Below, one piece after another: positions 1 through 10,298 of a stretch of DNA of 64,000 bases. Position numbers and translations under genes: made by a program. Source of the DNA: Brachynemurus nebulosus. Its lineage: Eukaryota > Arthropoda > Insecta > Neuroptera > Myrmeleontidae. The stretch's first letter is position 1; each line of letters starts with the position of its first letter. The notes beneath the pieces are model-generated. The model saw only the letters and a program-made list of their open reading frames with translations. It did no database searches and was not told the origin of the DNA. The stretch is from positions 84,290,150 to 84,354,149 of the forward strand of contig JAPWDM010000001.1 in assembly GCA_035578155.1 (NCBI GenBank), written 5' to 3'.

Positions 1-2
1 CT

Positions 3-2120
3 ATCCCGAAAACTCAAAAAGACATAAAATCATTCCTTGGACTTTTAGGCTACTACAGGAAGTTCATCAAGGACTTCGCTAAATTGACAAAACCCATGAC
101 CAAGTGCCTGAAGAAAGGTGAAAATGTCAAACATACACCTGAATTCATTAAGTGCTTCGATACCTGTAAGGATCTCCTTACTAACGATCCTATCCTTGCT
201 TACCCTGATTTCAACAAGGAATTTCTTTTGACTACCGATGCTAGCAATGTGGCAATTGGTGCAATTTTGTCACAGGGTCCAATAGGAAAAGACCATCCTA
301 TTTGTTATGCATCCCGAACTTTGACTAACACGGAACAAAATTACTCGACAATAGAAAAAGAACTTTTGGCCATCGTATGGGCAACAAAGTATTTTAGACC
401 ATACCTTTACGGACGACGTTTCACTATAATTACTGACCATCAACCTCTTCGTTGGCTCATGTCTCTAAAAGAACCCAATAGTAAATTGGTAAGATGGAGA
501 CTGAAACTCGAAGAATTCGACTACCAAATCATTCATAAACCTGGACGTCAAAATGCCAATGCAGACGCACTCTCTCGTGTATTAATAGACAGCAACCTTC
601 ATAGTAGCATTCACTCGATGAATAGTAGCACTAATACCAATAACAATTCGGCAGATAGTACTTCTATTGAAACTGTACACAGTGCCTCCGAAGATGATAC
701 ATCTTTAATACGAATTTCGGAAAACCCTCTAAACGATTTTAAAAATCAATTGATTATCAATAAAACAGAGAACACACAAAATGTCAGGAAACGTAAATTT
801 GAAATTCTTTTTAATACGCGACGACGTATCACGATTAACTTAACATCTGACGATGACGATACACTTATCTCCGTAATAAAAGAGAATGTTCCACCAAAAC
901 TCCTTTTAGCACTTTATTGTCCCGACGATGAATTGTTCTTAAAAATACAAAGAATATACTCTGATTACTTTTCACAAGGCAAACAATATCGTATTATTAG
1001 AGCCACTAAAATCCTCGAAGACGTTTTAGAAGAAGACAAGCAGGACGAACTTATAAAAAAATACCACGACTTTAGACACACAGGCATTAATGAGACTTTT
1101 ATTCATTTAAGACGTAACCACTACTTCCCAAATTTAAAATCAAAAATATCATATTACGTTAACAATTGCAAACCTTGTAATGAAAACAAATACGATCGAC
1201 GACCTCCTAAGCAAACTTTTGAACTAACTCAAACGCCGACACAACCTCTTGAAATTGTCCACTTGGACATATTTTATTTGGAAAATTTAAAATATTTAAC
1301 TATCATTGATAAATTCTCACGTTTTGGACAGGCGTATGAAATTGAAACAAGAAACACACCCCATATTCTCGAAGCAATGGCGCAATATATTTCGCAATAC
1401 GGACGACCAAAAAATATAGTAGTTGACGCCGAAAAAGGGTTCGATTCTATACGATTTAGACAATTTTGTGAAACATACGGAATTAATATACATATAACGG
1501 CTATTAGAAGTTCAACGTCAAATTCTCCTGTTGAACGATTTCATTCAACACTCCTGGAAAAATACCGTATCACTCACGCCACAGACAAATCTTCTTCACC
1601 TAGCCTGAAAATGTTACATACAATTTTTATATATAACAACTCCATACATAACGCCATAAATTGCACTCCATACGAATTATTTTTTGGACGGAAATATGAC
1701 GCTAAATTAACCCCCAACGCGGAAATGGTACAACAAGAACGTGCAAAGTTCCTACGTGAATCATTTCAAAACCAGGTCCAAAACAAAGAAAACAAAATAA
1801 ATAAAATAAATACTAAACGCGAACCACCCATCAACTATTCACCCAACCAAATAAGTTATTTTCAAGAAAATAAACAAAATAATAAGTTACATAAAAAATT
1901 TAAACAAATCACTATTAAAACTAACAATAGGGCAACAGTGACTGATACTAAAAATCGGAAAATCCCTAAAAGAAAACTAAGGCGACCTACCTTGTTACAG
2001 AATAACGCTACTCCTGACGAAAATAACGAACATGCAGAGACTCGAAATACGGGACTTAACGAACAACCCGGGACTAGTGGCTGTGCAACTAGGGCAGGGC
2101 AGACTCAACCAAGGATATAA
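3..2120 (+). CDS. pol: Errantivirus-like Pol, C-terminal part (RT thumb, RNase H, integrase), cut by window start
   Basis: Polyprotein that copies retroelement RNA and integrates the DNA product. The frame is open from base 3, so the N-terminal protease and most of the RT lie outside. Counting codons from base 3: residues ~1-35 are the conserved RT thumb (SFLGLLGYYRKFI). RNase H carries D79, E118/E120, D145 and D188 (TDAS, EKELLAIVW, TDHQPLRWL, ADALSRV). The integrase zinc finger is H355/H359-C389/C392, and the catalytic triad is D422, D475 and E511, a DD35E spacing. These motifs place it in Ty3/gypsy. No stop or frameshift is visible in the part present. The tail overlaps the start of the downstream env frame by about 90 bases in a different frame, the usual errantivirus arrangement. 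Whether the whole element is intact cannot be judged from this window. Confidence 0.93.
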   Translation: MPKTQKDIKSFLGLLGYYRKFIKDFAKLTKPMTKCLKKGENVKHTPEFIKCFDTCKDLLTNDPILAYPDFNKEFLLTTDASNVAIGAILSQGPIGKDHPICYASRTLTNTEQNYSTIEKELLAIVWATKYFRPYLYGRRFTIITDHQPLRWLMSLKEPNSKLVRWRLKLEEFDYQIIHKPGRQNANADALSRVLIDSNLHSSIHSMNSSTNTNNNSADSTSIETVHSASEDDTSLIRISENPLNDFKNQLIINKTENTQNVRKRKFEILFNTRRRITINLTSDDDDTLISVIKENVPPKLLLALYCPDDELFLKIQRIYSDYFSQGKQYRIIRATKILEDVLEEDKQDELIKKYHDFRHTGINETFIHLRRNHYFPNLKSKISYYVNNCKPCNENKYDRRPPKQTFELTQTPTQPLEIVHLDIFYLENLKYLTIIDKFSRFGQAYEIETRNTPHILEAMAQYISQYGRPKNIVVDAEKGFDSIRFRQFCETYGINIHITAIRSSTSNSPVERFHSTLLEKYRITHATDKSSSPSLKMLHTIFIYNNSIHNAINCTPYELFFGRKYDAKLTPNAEMVQQERAKFLRESFQNQVQNKENKINKINTKREPPINYSPNQISYFQENKQNNKLHKKFKQITIKTNNRATVTDTKNRKIPKRKLRRPTLLQNNATPDENNEHAETRNTGLNEQPGTSGCATRAGQTQPRI

Positions 2121-3606
2121 CAAATTCCTACACATCATTAACCTTAACCTTTATAAGGAAAATTTGGAAAAAATTGAAACTTCTTTAAAATATCTCGATA
2201 ACGATAGCAATTATTTAAATAATTCTCTTAAAAACATAGTCAAATTAAAATTCAAAGAATTACAAAACACATTTAAACAAATTTACCCTATACGCGTAAA
2301 AAGAGCCCTCATAAATGCATTAGGTTCTGCTATAAAATTTATAACCGGTAATATGGACAACGAAGATGCGCTAAGAATAAACCAGGATATAGAAAATATC
2401 AAATTAAACCAACACAATTTAGTTTCTAGTAGCAATAAACAAATTAAAATCAACGACATGATGTTCCAAAGATTTAATAATATTTCAGAACACATAAATT
2501 TACAGCAGGATGCCATAAATAAAATTTTCTCCACAATGAGAGATCAAGTAGCGGGCAATTTAAATAATCGGGAACAGAACTTTCTAAGTGCTTTTCAACA
2601 TGTTAATCATATAATATATAATATCGATCTATTGCATTCGCATTTGATTCAGCTAACTCAAGCAATAAATCTTGCAAAACTGAATGTACTTCCTACCCTA
2701 ATATTGTCCCCCGACGAATTAGATCACGCTTATGAAATTCTACAATCCCAAAACCTACCCATTCGATCCTTGTATCAAGTATATGAACTATTAACATTTC
2801 AAGCGTACTACAATAACACTAATATCATTTTCAATGTACGTATCCCTATTTTCGAACCCGAATTTTATCAACTTAACCTTTTGGAACCGTTACCTATAAA
2901 AAATAAATCCATAGTAGTCCCATATCCATATATCCTTAGCGGAAAAAATGTAAATTACTTTTCAAAAAAGGAATGCCAACAACTGAATAAATTGTACATA
3001 TGTAATAAAGAAGATTTAGTAAAAATACCACAGACCGACAATTGCTTTAACCGTATCCTCCAAGGACAGACAGCAAACTGCACCTACGAGGAATCTGAAG
3101 AAACGACAAAAATTAAACAAATAACCCCGCAACATATTATAATCAAAAACGCCAAAAATCTTACAATTTTCACTACCTGCGGTATAGATCAACGAGCTAT
3201 AACCGGAACCACATTGATCTACTTCAACAAATGTGAAATCACCATTAAAGGGACACTGTATCGAAACCAGGAATTCAGCGCTACAGAACAACTTCACATT
3301 TTACCTCTTCATGAGCTACAAGTTGAACAATACCAGCTATTGCCCAAAATCAACCTTAATAAACTTAACATGGCTAACATCGAAAACAGGAAAGAAATAA
3401 GCGAAGTAAGGACTACAACATATGTTCATACGTCAAGTCTGTACATAACTATCATTTTTCTCATTGTAACTATCATCGTGTACATTACCATCCAGAAAAT
3501 CATCAGAAACCGACTAGTTAAACGAAATGCATTATCGGCCCATCCAAACGAGCCAATACTCATCTGGAATAGGCCTCAAACTCAGCGGGGAGGAGTTATG
3601 GAATGA
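2032..3606 (+). CDS. env: Errantivirus-like envelope protein (Env), 524 codons from first ATG
   Basis: Probable membrane-fusion glycoprotein of the baculovirus F-like type carried by insect errantiviruses. A basic RVKR site at residues 88-91 resembles a furin site and is followed by a hydrophobic, glycine- and alanine-containing stretch (~92-110) in the position of a fusion peptide. A long helical region with leucine/asparagine heptads follows. Cysteines cluster at ~315-400. A hydrophobic membrane anchor spans ~470-490, with a basic cytoplasmic tail after it. No convincing signal peptide follows the first ATG, so the real N-terminus may come from an upstream exon by splicing, as known for gypsy-type env; an AG at 1999-2000 after a short pyrimidine-rich run is a possible acceptor. 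The frame is +1 relative to Pol. The stop codon lies 13 bases inside the LTR. No internal lesion is seen. Assignment to Env rests on position, cleavage motif and anchor, not on a database match. Confidence 0.85.
   Translation: MQRLEIRDLTNNPGLVAVQLGQGRLNQGYNKFLHIINLNLYKENLEKIETSLKYLDNDSNYLNNSLKNIVKLKFKELQNTFKQIYPIRVKRALINALGSAIKFITGNMDNEDALRINQDIENIKLNQHNLVSSSNKQIKINDMMFQRFNNISEHINLQQDAINKIFSTMRDQVAGNLNNREQNFLSAFQHVNHIIYNIDLLHSHLIQLTQAINLAKLNVLPTLILSPDELDHAYEILQSQNLPIRSLYQVYELLTFQAYYNNTNIIFNVRIPIFEPEFYQLNLLEPLPIKNKSIVVPYPYILSGKNVNYFSKKECQQLNKLYICNKEDLVKIPQTDNCFNRILQGQTANCTYEESEETTKIKQITPQHIIIKNAKNLTIFTTCGIDQRAITGTTLIYFNKCEITIKGTLYRNQEFSATEQLHILPLHELQVEQYQLLPKINLNKLNMANIENRKEISEVRTTTYVHTSSLYITIIFLIVTIIVYITIQKIIRNRLVKRNALSAHPNEPILIWNRPQTQRGGVME
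3584..3593 (+). promoter_or_regulatory. Polypurine tract, plus-strand primer of reverse transcription
   Basis: The purine run GGGGAGG at 3587-3593 ends exactly at the LTR boundary. It is also coding sequence near the end of env. Confidence 0.8.
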
Positions 3607-4004
3607 CCACATCCGCCAAATAAGCTACATCAGCGTCTTCACACAGTCGCCTATACGTTTCATAGAATTTAGTGTCATAGGGCAATTATAACAAACTTAT
3701 GAACATTAACATATCATATTATAATATTATTCATATCATCATTTTATTTTATTATCTAAAATTGTAATTATACACAACATGTAATATGTATTAATTCTTT
3801 ATGCTTAATAATCATTATAAAACATATATAAACGATTAAAACAAAAGACACATTTAACTTCCGATTTAGCAGTTAAGCTAGGCGTAATCTCTGTTCGGGC
3901 ATTATTCATTTCTTTGTAATATTTTATTGTATCAAAATTAATAAAAATTGTGAAAGTTAATTAAAATAAATTTTTTAAAAACTAATTTTAATTGTTGTAA
4001 AACA

Positions 4005-4009
<5 letters not shown>
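3594..4009 (+). repeat. 3' LTR of the errantivirus-like element (416 bp)
   Basis: Begins AGTTATG and ends CATAACT, a 7-bp perfect inverted repeat, directly after the polypurine tract. A TATA-like TATATAAA lies at 3825-3832 and an AATAAA at 3940-3945, consistent with promoter and poly(A) signals. Starting with AG rather than TG is typical of errantiviruses. The 5' LTR and primer-binding site are outside the window, so age cannot be estimated from LTR divergence. Confidence 0.88.

Positions 4010-4096
<87 letters not shown>
4009..4096. repeat. (TA)n microsatellite, target of the LTR element
   Basis: Pure alternating TA directly abutting the LTR. The expected 4-bp target duplication (ATAT/TATA-type in errantiviruses) would be hidden in this tract. 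Confidence 0.95.
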
Positions 4097-4101
<5 letters not shown>

Positions 4102-4228
4102 AGCGAATATTATTTTCGGTTTCTAGGGACCTCAAAACAAATTTCTGCCATGGTCCCAGACTCAGGTCGCGTTGTGACAGTGGCTGTAATAGCTCAGTTC
4201 CATTCTGGAAATTCGCTAAAAGATCTTG
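4097..4228 (-). repeat. Copy C of a (TA)n-linked dispersed repeat (possible Helentron/DINE-like)
   Basis: On the minus strand it reads TTTTAGCGAATTTCCA..., then GGGACCAT, CAGAAATTTGTTTTGAGG and ATTCGCTAAAAT, ending at the (TA)n tract. The same block order recurs at 5244-5600 and 11306-11700. Short inverted repeats (TTAGCGAAT / ATTCGCTAA) bound the block. Assignment to Helitron relatives is inference. Confidence 0.6.
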
Positions 4229-5119
4229 TCCAAAAAATTCAAAATTGAAATTTTTATGTATATATGGAACACATCGTAATAGGTATCTATGTCTAAATAA
4301 TTGTATTTAGCCAAAAAAAATTTTTTCCCACTTAAAAATAGACTTAAAATATGTACCTTCAAGCAAAAAGAATCATGTCCATTTAATTCGGCCATTTGTA
4401 ATTTATTTATCCAATTAGAGTGTTGCTTGAGTATGTTTAGTTCAAAATCTCAGTTAGAAGTGTGCTTTTGCTTGTGCTTTTCAACGTTTTTATTTTAGTT
4501 AAAATTTATAAAGTGAATAAAAAATATTATTTTTCAATTAAATATTTATTACTAATATTCTGCAAACAATTATACACAATTTTTGTTTATTAATAAAAAA
4601 GTTATTAATGGATTTAAATTTGGAATTAACACCGGAAGGGGTGACCAACAGCGGCACTAATACTTTTCCGAATTTGATGTTTTTCTATAAAATATTAAAT
4701 CAATGAATTGTTGCACGTTTTATTTAAAAACTGTTAGATACATTGTTTTTTGTTTATTTTTTAAATAAAAAGAAATCTGCAATAGACGTGTTGTTTTTAT
4801 TTACATAAAACTTGTACAGCCCTGCAATAATGTCTTTCTAGCAAAAAGTAATTATGTCCATTATCAAATTAGGCAAATGAAATTATGTCGAATATGTTTA
4901 AGCAAAAAACATTATGTCCAACAAAAAAATATAAAAAAACGATTTTTCTTAAATTTTCTGATTAAAAAAGTATAATTAATAAGTTCTAAAATTAACTTAG
5001 TATTCATTTTACAATAAATTTTGTAGTTTAATTTCATATTTAATTAAATAACCATTTTTTTTTTAATTTCTGAAAAAAATGTCTTCTGGAGCTGGATCTT
5101 TTTTGCATCTAAGCTCCAG
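4229..5119. other. AT-rich intergenic DNA, no gene seen
   Basis: Only feature noticed: a short motif AGCAAAAAG-AAT-ATGTCC occurs three times (near 4362, 4838 and 4898), so this may be a decayed repeat. Short open frames here have no recognisable content. Confidence 0.5.
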
Positions 5120-5243
5120 ATATAGACCAGGGGTCGGCAAACTTTTTGAATGGCGGGCCATTAAAAAAAAAAAATTATTTTTAAGCGAGCCGCACAGTCA
5201 GATTTTTGTAATGTAGTATGTAGCTTAAATAGGTTATTTCCCT

Positions 5244-5600
5244 TGGGTGAATTTTCAAATCGAAAATTCAGTTATTGGAGCCACTGTCATGACGCGAGTT
5301 GAGCCCGGAGCCATAACAGAAATTTGTTTTGAAGTCTCTACAAGTCGAAAATGACATTCACTAAAATGTATGTGTATGTATTTATGTGTTCACGCGGTAA
5401 CTCACGAACGAAGCGTCGTATTTTTATGAGATTTGGTAAAAATGTAGGAAATCGAAAAATCTTGGATGAGTTTTTCAGCCAGATACTCCGATGCCCGAAA
5501 CATGGTTTTTTAGCCACTTTTCGTGAAAGAAATAAGTTTTTTTGCCAAAATTTCTCCAAGTTCAAAAGTTTTTGCAAAAATCAAAAAAGTTTTTATCAAA
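5244..5600 (+). repeat. Copy A of the (TA)n-linked dispersed repeat
   Basis: Same blocks as 11306-11700: a short inverted repeat, GAGCCCGGAGCCATA, ATTCACTAAAATGTATGTG (a decayed TA tract), then CGCGGTAACTCACGAACGAAG and GGATGAGTTTTTCAGCCAGA. Lies inside the hAT element. Confidence 0.6.
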
Positions 5601-5870
5601 GGTATGCTCAGCTGTGTATAAGCAAATTAGGCTTTTGAAGAAAAAATTTTTTTATTATAAATGGAAAGATCATATATAAGTTTTATAAGAAAACTCTTTT
5701 TATTTTCTTTTTAAACGTAATAATTAAGAAGTTATATTAAATTAAAAATAAATTTTTAAACTTAGAACCGATAACGGGCCGATAGTTTCCGAGCGCTTAT
5801 GTGACGTAATAAAGGTAATATGGCCTGAACATAGCTACATTAGTGTCTTTTTATTTTCAAATAGATTTTA

Positions 5871-6695
5871 GGCCAAGAGCTACTGACCGATTTGGGATGG
5901 TCATTTCAACACGCGTTAAATTGAGAATATAGAATCTTGGATACTTACTCTACATAGAAATTCAGTTCTGGCAAGCCTATTCGGCCGGGTTGAGTCATCC
6001 TTAACGTTTAAAGAATGTAAAAAATAAGGCCCAATTTATATAAAGTAACAGTTCTGGAATTTTGATATATGAAAGTTAAGAAAATTTTTTATCGAATACG
6101 TTCTGGTAGTGTTTTCATTTCACCAAGGTACTGCCAGAACAATCTAAAGTTGTGATAAATTTCATAATTATTTTGACAAATTTCAAAATATTGTGTATCC
6201 ATGGTAATGTGATTTAAAAAGAAGAGAGATTTCGAATAAGAGATTACACTGTTCTTATGAAAAGTTTCTCATTATTATTGTTCTGACTCATATTTATCTA
6301 AATAATTTAAAATAACAAAATTAATTTATTTACGTTTAATCTTCTGTAGTTATACAAGAAGCTGTAATTTCGCAAGTGACACTTAAATTTTTTAATTTTA
6401 ATAGTATTTATCGACTAAAATTTCAGTATATTCACATTTAAACTTCCAGATGATACCATAATCTCAATTTTAACAATATGCCTTTGATCTATTTTTGTAT
6501 AAAAGAGTCCAATTATTTACATTTCGTTTTAACGAATTTCCGAATTCAGGACAATTTACCACAACTTTAAACGTTAAGGATGACTCGGCCGAATAGGCTT
6601 GCCAGAACTGAATTTTTGTGTAAAGTAGTATCCAAGATTCTGTCCTCTCAATTTAACGCGTGTTGAAATGACTATCGCAAATCGGCCAGCAGCCC
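5871..6695. repeat. Diverged inverted repeat, arms ~5871-6012 and ~6563-6695
   Basis: The left arm contains CAACACGCGTTAAATTGAG, AATCTTGGATA and GCAAGCCTATTCGGCCG; the right arm has the reverse complements of all three in reverse order. The arms have diverged by substitutions. The right arm overlaps the start of the 459-bp arm below. Confidence 0.7.
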
Positions 6696-7082
6696 TCCTA
6701 CTATTATTGTTGCTATGAAATTATTGTTGCTCTGAAATTGTTGTTTCTATCCAAATTATTGCTTGCTATAAACTTCACTGTCGAAATATCGAAACTAAAG
6801 AAATATTGAGCTTGTTTTGTACCACTTTGTGATAGCAATACAAAAAAATAAATACGGAAAAAATGTCCCTCAAGATTTTGAACGTCGAAATCAATGAAAC
6901 AACCACCAATAATTTTTCCTACTAAATTTTAATAATTTTGACACTTTTGACATATTACCTTTATGACGTCACAGACATCGCGATCCTTTATAGTGCTGTT
7001 TTTAACCAAATGATTTTTCAAGTGTTAATTAATTTATTATTTATTATATATCATTTTTAAAACAATTTTTCTTGTCGATTAT
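6624..7082 (+). repeat. Left arm of a 459-bp inverted repeat
   Basis: Reverse complement of 8577-9035 with no difference found by eye and no length difference. Contains TTATGACGTCACAGACATCG and CACTTTGTGATAGCAATAC. Confidence 0.85.
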
Positions 7083-7223
7083 CAATATTATTTATGATGT
7101 AGATTTGAAATAAAACAAAAAAATGATATTTACTTTTTATTCAAAAACCCAATTGTTTGAAAAATTATGCTGCTTGGTGGGCCGCACAAAAACTTCCAAC
7201 GGGCCGCGAGTTGCTGACCTCTA

Positions 7224-7614
7224 ATACAGACAAAATAAGTAAATCATAAACTTGCGTATACATATATTGTCCTTTAAAATGCCAAATTCAAAATGAAAAA
7301 TGGTTTGACTGAATCTGTTTAAAACAGAAAGTGCAGAATGCCATTGTGTTCGAAATACATATTTAAAGGATTATTCAGGGTTGGAAGCTAAGAAAAAGAC
7401 ACATTTTCAATAATTTTTTTTAAAAGAAATCTTATATGCAATCGATCTGAAACCTTTTACACATTATCAGACATTCCTTTTTATTAAGTATTCAGAAAAT
7501 TTTTTTTCGTTTGCCTGATGACGGTGGATTTTACGCGTGGTATTAAAGTCGAAACTTATAACAAAACATCTTTTACGGCGCATAGCATACAACTTCAGTC
7601 CGTGATCAGAAATT
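7224..7614. other. AT-rich DNA with a transposon-tail-like motif
   Basis: No gene seen. A motif GCCTGATGACGGTGG...GTCGAAAC near 7514-7552 resembles CCTGACGATGGTG...CCGAAAGTCGA at 58322-58352; such CCTGATGA-GTCGAAAC tails are common near insect retroelement ends. Confidence 0.4.
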
Positions 7615-7830
7615 AGAATAGAATACCCCTGTCGCAGCATCTGCATAACATAATGAATTTCCAAAAACTGAACACTGGCGAATCTCATATTACAACTTGT
7701 ATCCATTTAAAATAGTTGAGCTCTCTAACAGTGAAAAATTTTCAAAATCAGTTGAGTAGTTAATTTTTGGCGCTTTTTGAGTCTCTAGGACCCTGGCGGA
7801 TCTCATATAGTATAGCATATATCGCACCAT
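7615..7830 (+). repeat. Dispersed repeat 'CTGTCGCAGCATCTGC', plus-strand copy
   Basis: Shares TACCCCTGTCGCAGCATC, ATAACATA, GAATTTCCAAA and TAATTTTTGGCGCTTTT with 29597-30080 and, inverted, with ~14640-15172. Confidence 0.7.
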
Positions 7831-8114
7831 GAGATTAAGACTGCACTATCTGCAAAATTATTACTTTTAAGATATCAACGCTTAAAGATTTTAAAAACTT
7901 AAAACATCTACCAAAATTACATTTCTAAATAATTTTTTTTCAAATTTGGAATATCGTGAAATGAAAGTAAGCTACACAATACTGTTTAGTCAAATTTTAT
8001 ATTAAAAACCATAGCTATGTCTTTTCACACTTAATGCTTTTTTATTTTAAAAATTTATTTCTTCAAAATGAAAAAAGTAATGTGTAGAGGAATTATCTAC
8101 CAGTTGATGCTTTT

Positions 8115-8330
8115 TTATGTCATCGAAGATGACATATTATTATGTCATCGAAGATGAAATATTAATATGGTTGTGTGACTGAATAATAATTGAGTTGTAC
8201 ATCCATATTGAATAAACGCAAGAGGGCTGTAGAGTTAACAACTATAGAGTTAACAAAAAATCATAAATTAACACTTTCACTGAGATGACATTACTTAGTG
8301 CGTGTCAAAAACACGCATTTGACGAATTTT
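8115..8330 (+). repeat. Dispersed repeat also present at 63497-63725
   Basis: Shares GTCATCGAAGATGACATATTA, GTTGTACATCCATATTGAATAAA, GCAAGAGGGCTGTAGAG and TTACTTAGTGCGTGTC in the same order with the copy at the far right end. The GTGCGTGTCAAAAACACGCA segment folds into a hairpin. Confidence 0.8.
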
Positions 8331-8578
8331 TTATTTTAAAAAATTATTTCATCAAAATGAAATAGTAATGTGTAGAGGAACTATCTGCCAGTTAATACAT
8401 TTGTTATACTATACCTACTGGTATGACTTCTTTTTAGAATTAATATTTTTTTTAGCTTAATCTGGAATAAAATTAAAAAAAAACTCAGGTAGGCTATTTA
8501 CCTTATTTTGATGAAATAATTTTTTAAAATAAAAAATTCGTCAAATGCGTGTTTTTGACACGCACTAAGTAATGTCAT
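8285..8578. repeat. 294-bp inverted-repeat unit with ~73-bp arms
   Basis: Arms begin ATGACATTACTTAGTGCG at 8285 and end with its reverse complement at 8578; the inner arm part is TTTTTTATTTTAAAAAATT. Because the homologous copy at 63.7 kb continues on both sides of this point, the left edge may be an inversion breakpoint and not a transposon end. Confidence 0.65.
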
Positions 8579-9035
8579 AATCGACAAGAAAAATTGTTTT
8601 AAAAATGATATATAATAAATAATAAATTAATTAACACTTGAAAAATCATTTGGTTAAAAACAGCACTATAAAGGATCGCGATGTCTGTGACGTCATAAAG
8701 GTAATATGTCAAAAGTGTCAAAATTATTAAAATTTAGTAGGAAAAATTATTGGTGGTTGTTTCATTGATTTCGACGTTCAAAATCTTGAGGGACATTTTT
8801 TCCGTATTTATTTTTTTGTATTGCTATCACAAAGTGGTACAAAACAAGCTCAATATTTCTTTAGTTTCGATATTTCGACAGTGAAGTTTATAGCAAGCAA
8901 TAATTTGGATAGAAACAACAATTTCAGAGCAACAATAATTTCATAGCAACAATAATAGTAGGAGGGCTGCTGGCCGATTTGCGATAGTCATTTCAACACG
9001 CGTTAAATTGAGAGGACAGAATCTTGGATACTACT
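8577..9035 (-). repeat. Right arm of the 459-bp inverted repeat
   Basis: Inverted copy of 6624-7082; separated from it by a 1,494-bp spacer. Confidence 0.85.
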
Positions 9036-9731
9036 GGTGTTAGTGAATAAGTGCGAAAAATTTTAATGGGTGATTGCTGAGGTTTTTTTATGTAAAAAAG
9101 TTTATATAAACCCAGGTCCGAAAACGCTTAGTTTCCAAGATACAGTGTCCCGTTTCTTGTTTTTTAAAAATATTTTTCTATATTAAATTAAAAACAAATT
9201 ATGTGGTCATACTGTAGAAATGAAGCGTCTTCACCTTTTTGTTGGTAAGACTTTTTCATAAAATGACCGCAGCAGTTAATACGAGAACCTAAACCGATTT
9301 TGTAGTAAGAACAGTAATTGAAAATTGCTTTTTATCTTGAAAACGGACACATGAACGACAAAATACTAAGAGGTCATTTTTATCAACAATTTATAGAACA
9401 TTTAAAAAAACATTTTCAAATTGGAAAAAATCATTGGCGTCCCTCTTTTTTCTTCAAAAATTATCATCATATGGTCGTACGGACGCCACTGGTTTGAATG
9501 GAAATATTCTGTCTAGTTCAGAATATGGATATTTATCCTGTCGTAGCGTATCCCAAATTTTATGTGAATATCTTAAAACGTTTTTTAAATATTTAAGAAA
9601 ATATTTAAAAAAAACGAGAAACTGAACACTGTATCTTGGAAACTAAGCGTTTTCGGACATGGGTTGATATGAACTTTTTTACATAAAAAAACCTCAGCAA
9701 TCACCCATTAAAATATTTCGCACTTATTCAA
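9036..9731. mobile_element. Terminal-inverted-repeat element, ~696 bp, superfamily unknown
   Basis: Arms of ~140 bp (9037-9175 and ~9590-9731) share GTGTTA-TGAATAAGTGCG, GGGTGATTGCTGAGG, GAAAACGCTTAGTTTCC and AAGATACAGTGT. No coding capacity. The right end reads AGGGTGTTATTG outward in reverse complement and is followed by a CATATA/TA tract. Confidence 0.7.
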
Positions 9732-9752
9732 TAACACCCTGTACATATATAC

Positions 9753-9756
<4 letters not shown>

Positions 9757-9841
<85 letters not shown>
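9757..9841. repeat. (TA)n microsatellite
   Basis: Uninterrupted TA run after a CATATA lead-in. Confidence 0.95.
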
Positions 9842-9842
<1 letters not shown>

Positions 9843-9972
9843 TTAATAACACTGACTGACAGACAATGCACAGCCTAAACCGTTGAGTTTAGAACAATGA
9901 AACTTTGCACAGGAGTTCCCTATGTAACGTAGGTGAGCACTAAGGATGGATTTTTGAAAATTCGCCCTCTAA
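9842..9972 (+). repeat. Left half of a dispersed repeat interrupted by the Harbinger element
   Basis: CTGACTGACAGACAATGCAC...AAACCGTTGAGTTTAGA...GAAACTTTGCAC. It continues at 15496 (AAGTGGGTTAAATGGGGAATG), and an uninterrupted relative lies at 17326-17630. Confidence 0.75.
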
Positions 9973-10298
9973 TGCCCGGTTTTTCAGTGATGGTTTAAAC
10001 TTGAGTTTATGTAAACCACGTTTAGCTAAACTCAAGTTTAAACTAAGCAGTTAAACCACCGATGTTTTACAGTGTCAATACTACCGTAGTTTATTTAAAC
10101 GGAGTTTAAACTAAGTAACCATAGCAAATTATTACTTTTGGCTTTTTTTATAGCGTGTTATAAAAAAAGGTAGTAGGCTGTACAATTTGTTTGCATTTGT
10201 CAATGTTTCTTATTCAGTGCGAATCATTATATTTCTAATTTTGAAGTTCGTTACTCCGTACAAAAAGTGTATAAATATTATAAAAAAATTTAATTTAG

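Larger units (their letters stand above)
5128..7223. mobile_element. Decayed hAT-superfamily element (2,096 bp) with 8-bp target duplication
   Basis: Left end CAGGGGTCGGCAAACT with a GCGGGCC subterminal block; right end reads in reverse complement TAGAGGTCAGCAACTC with GCGGCCC. Flanking octamers ATATAGAC (5120-5127) and ATACAGAC (7224-7231) match at 7 of 8 bases, as expected for an old hAT insertion. No transposase remains. The inside is filled by other repeats, including the inverted repeats listed below. Confidence 0.75.

Noticed and set aside
5338..5638. Overlapping 79- and 95-codon frames on both strands
   Set aside because: They fall in a dispersed repeat; not kept open in its other copy at 11.3-11.7 kb.
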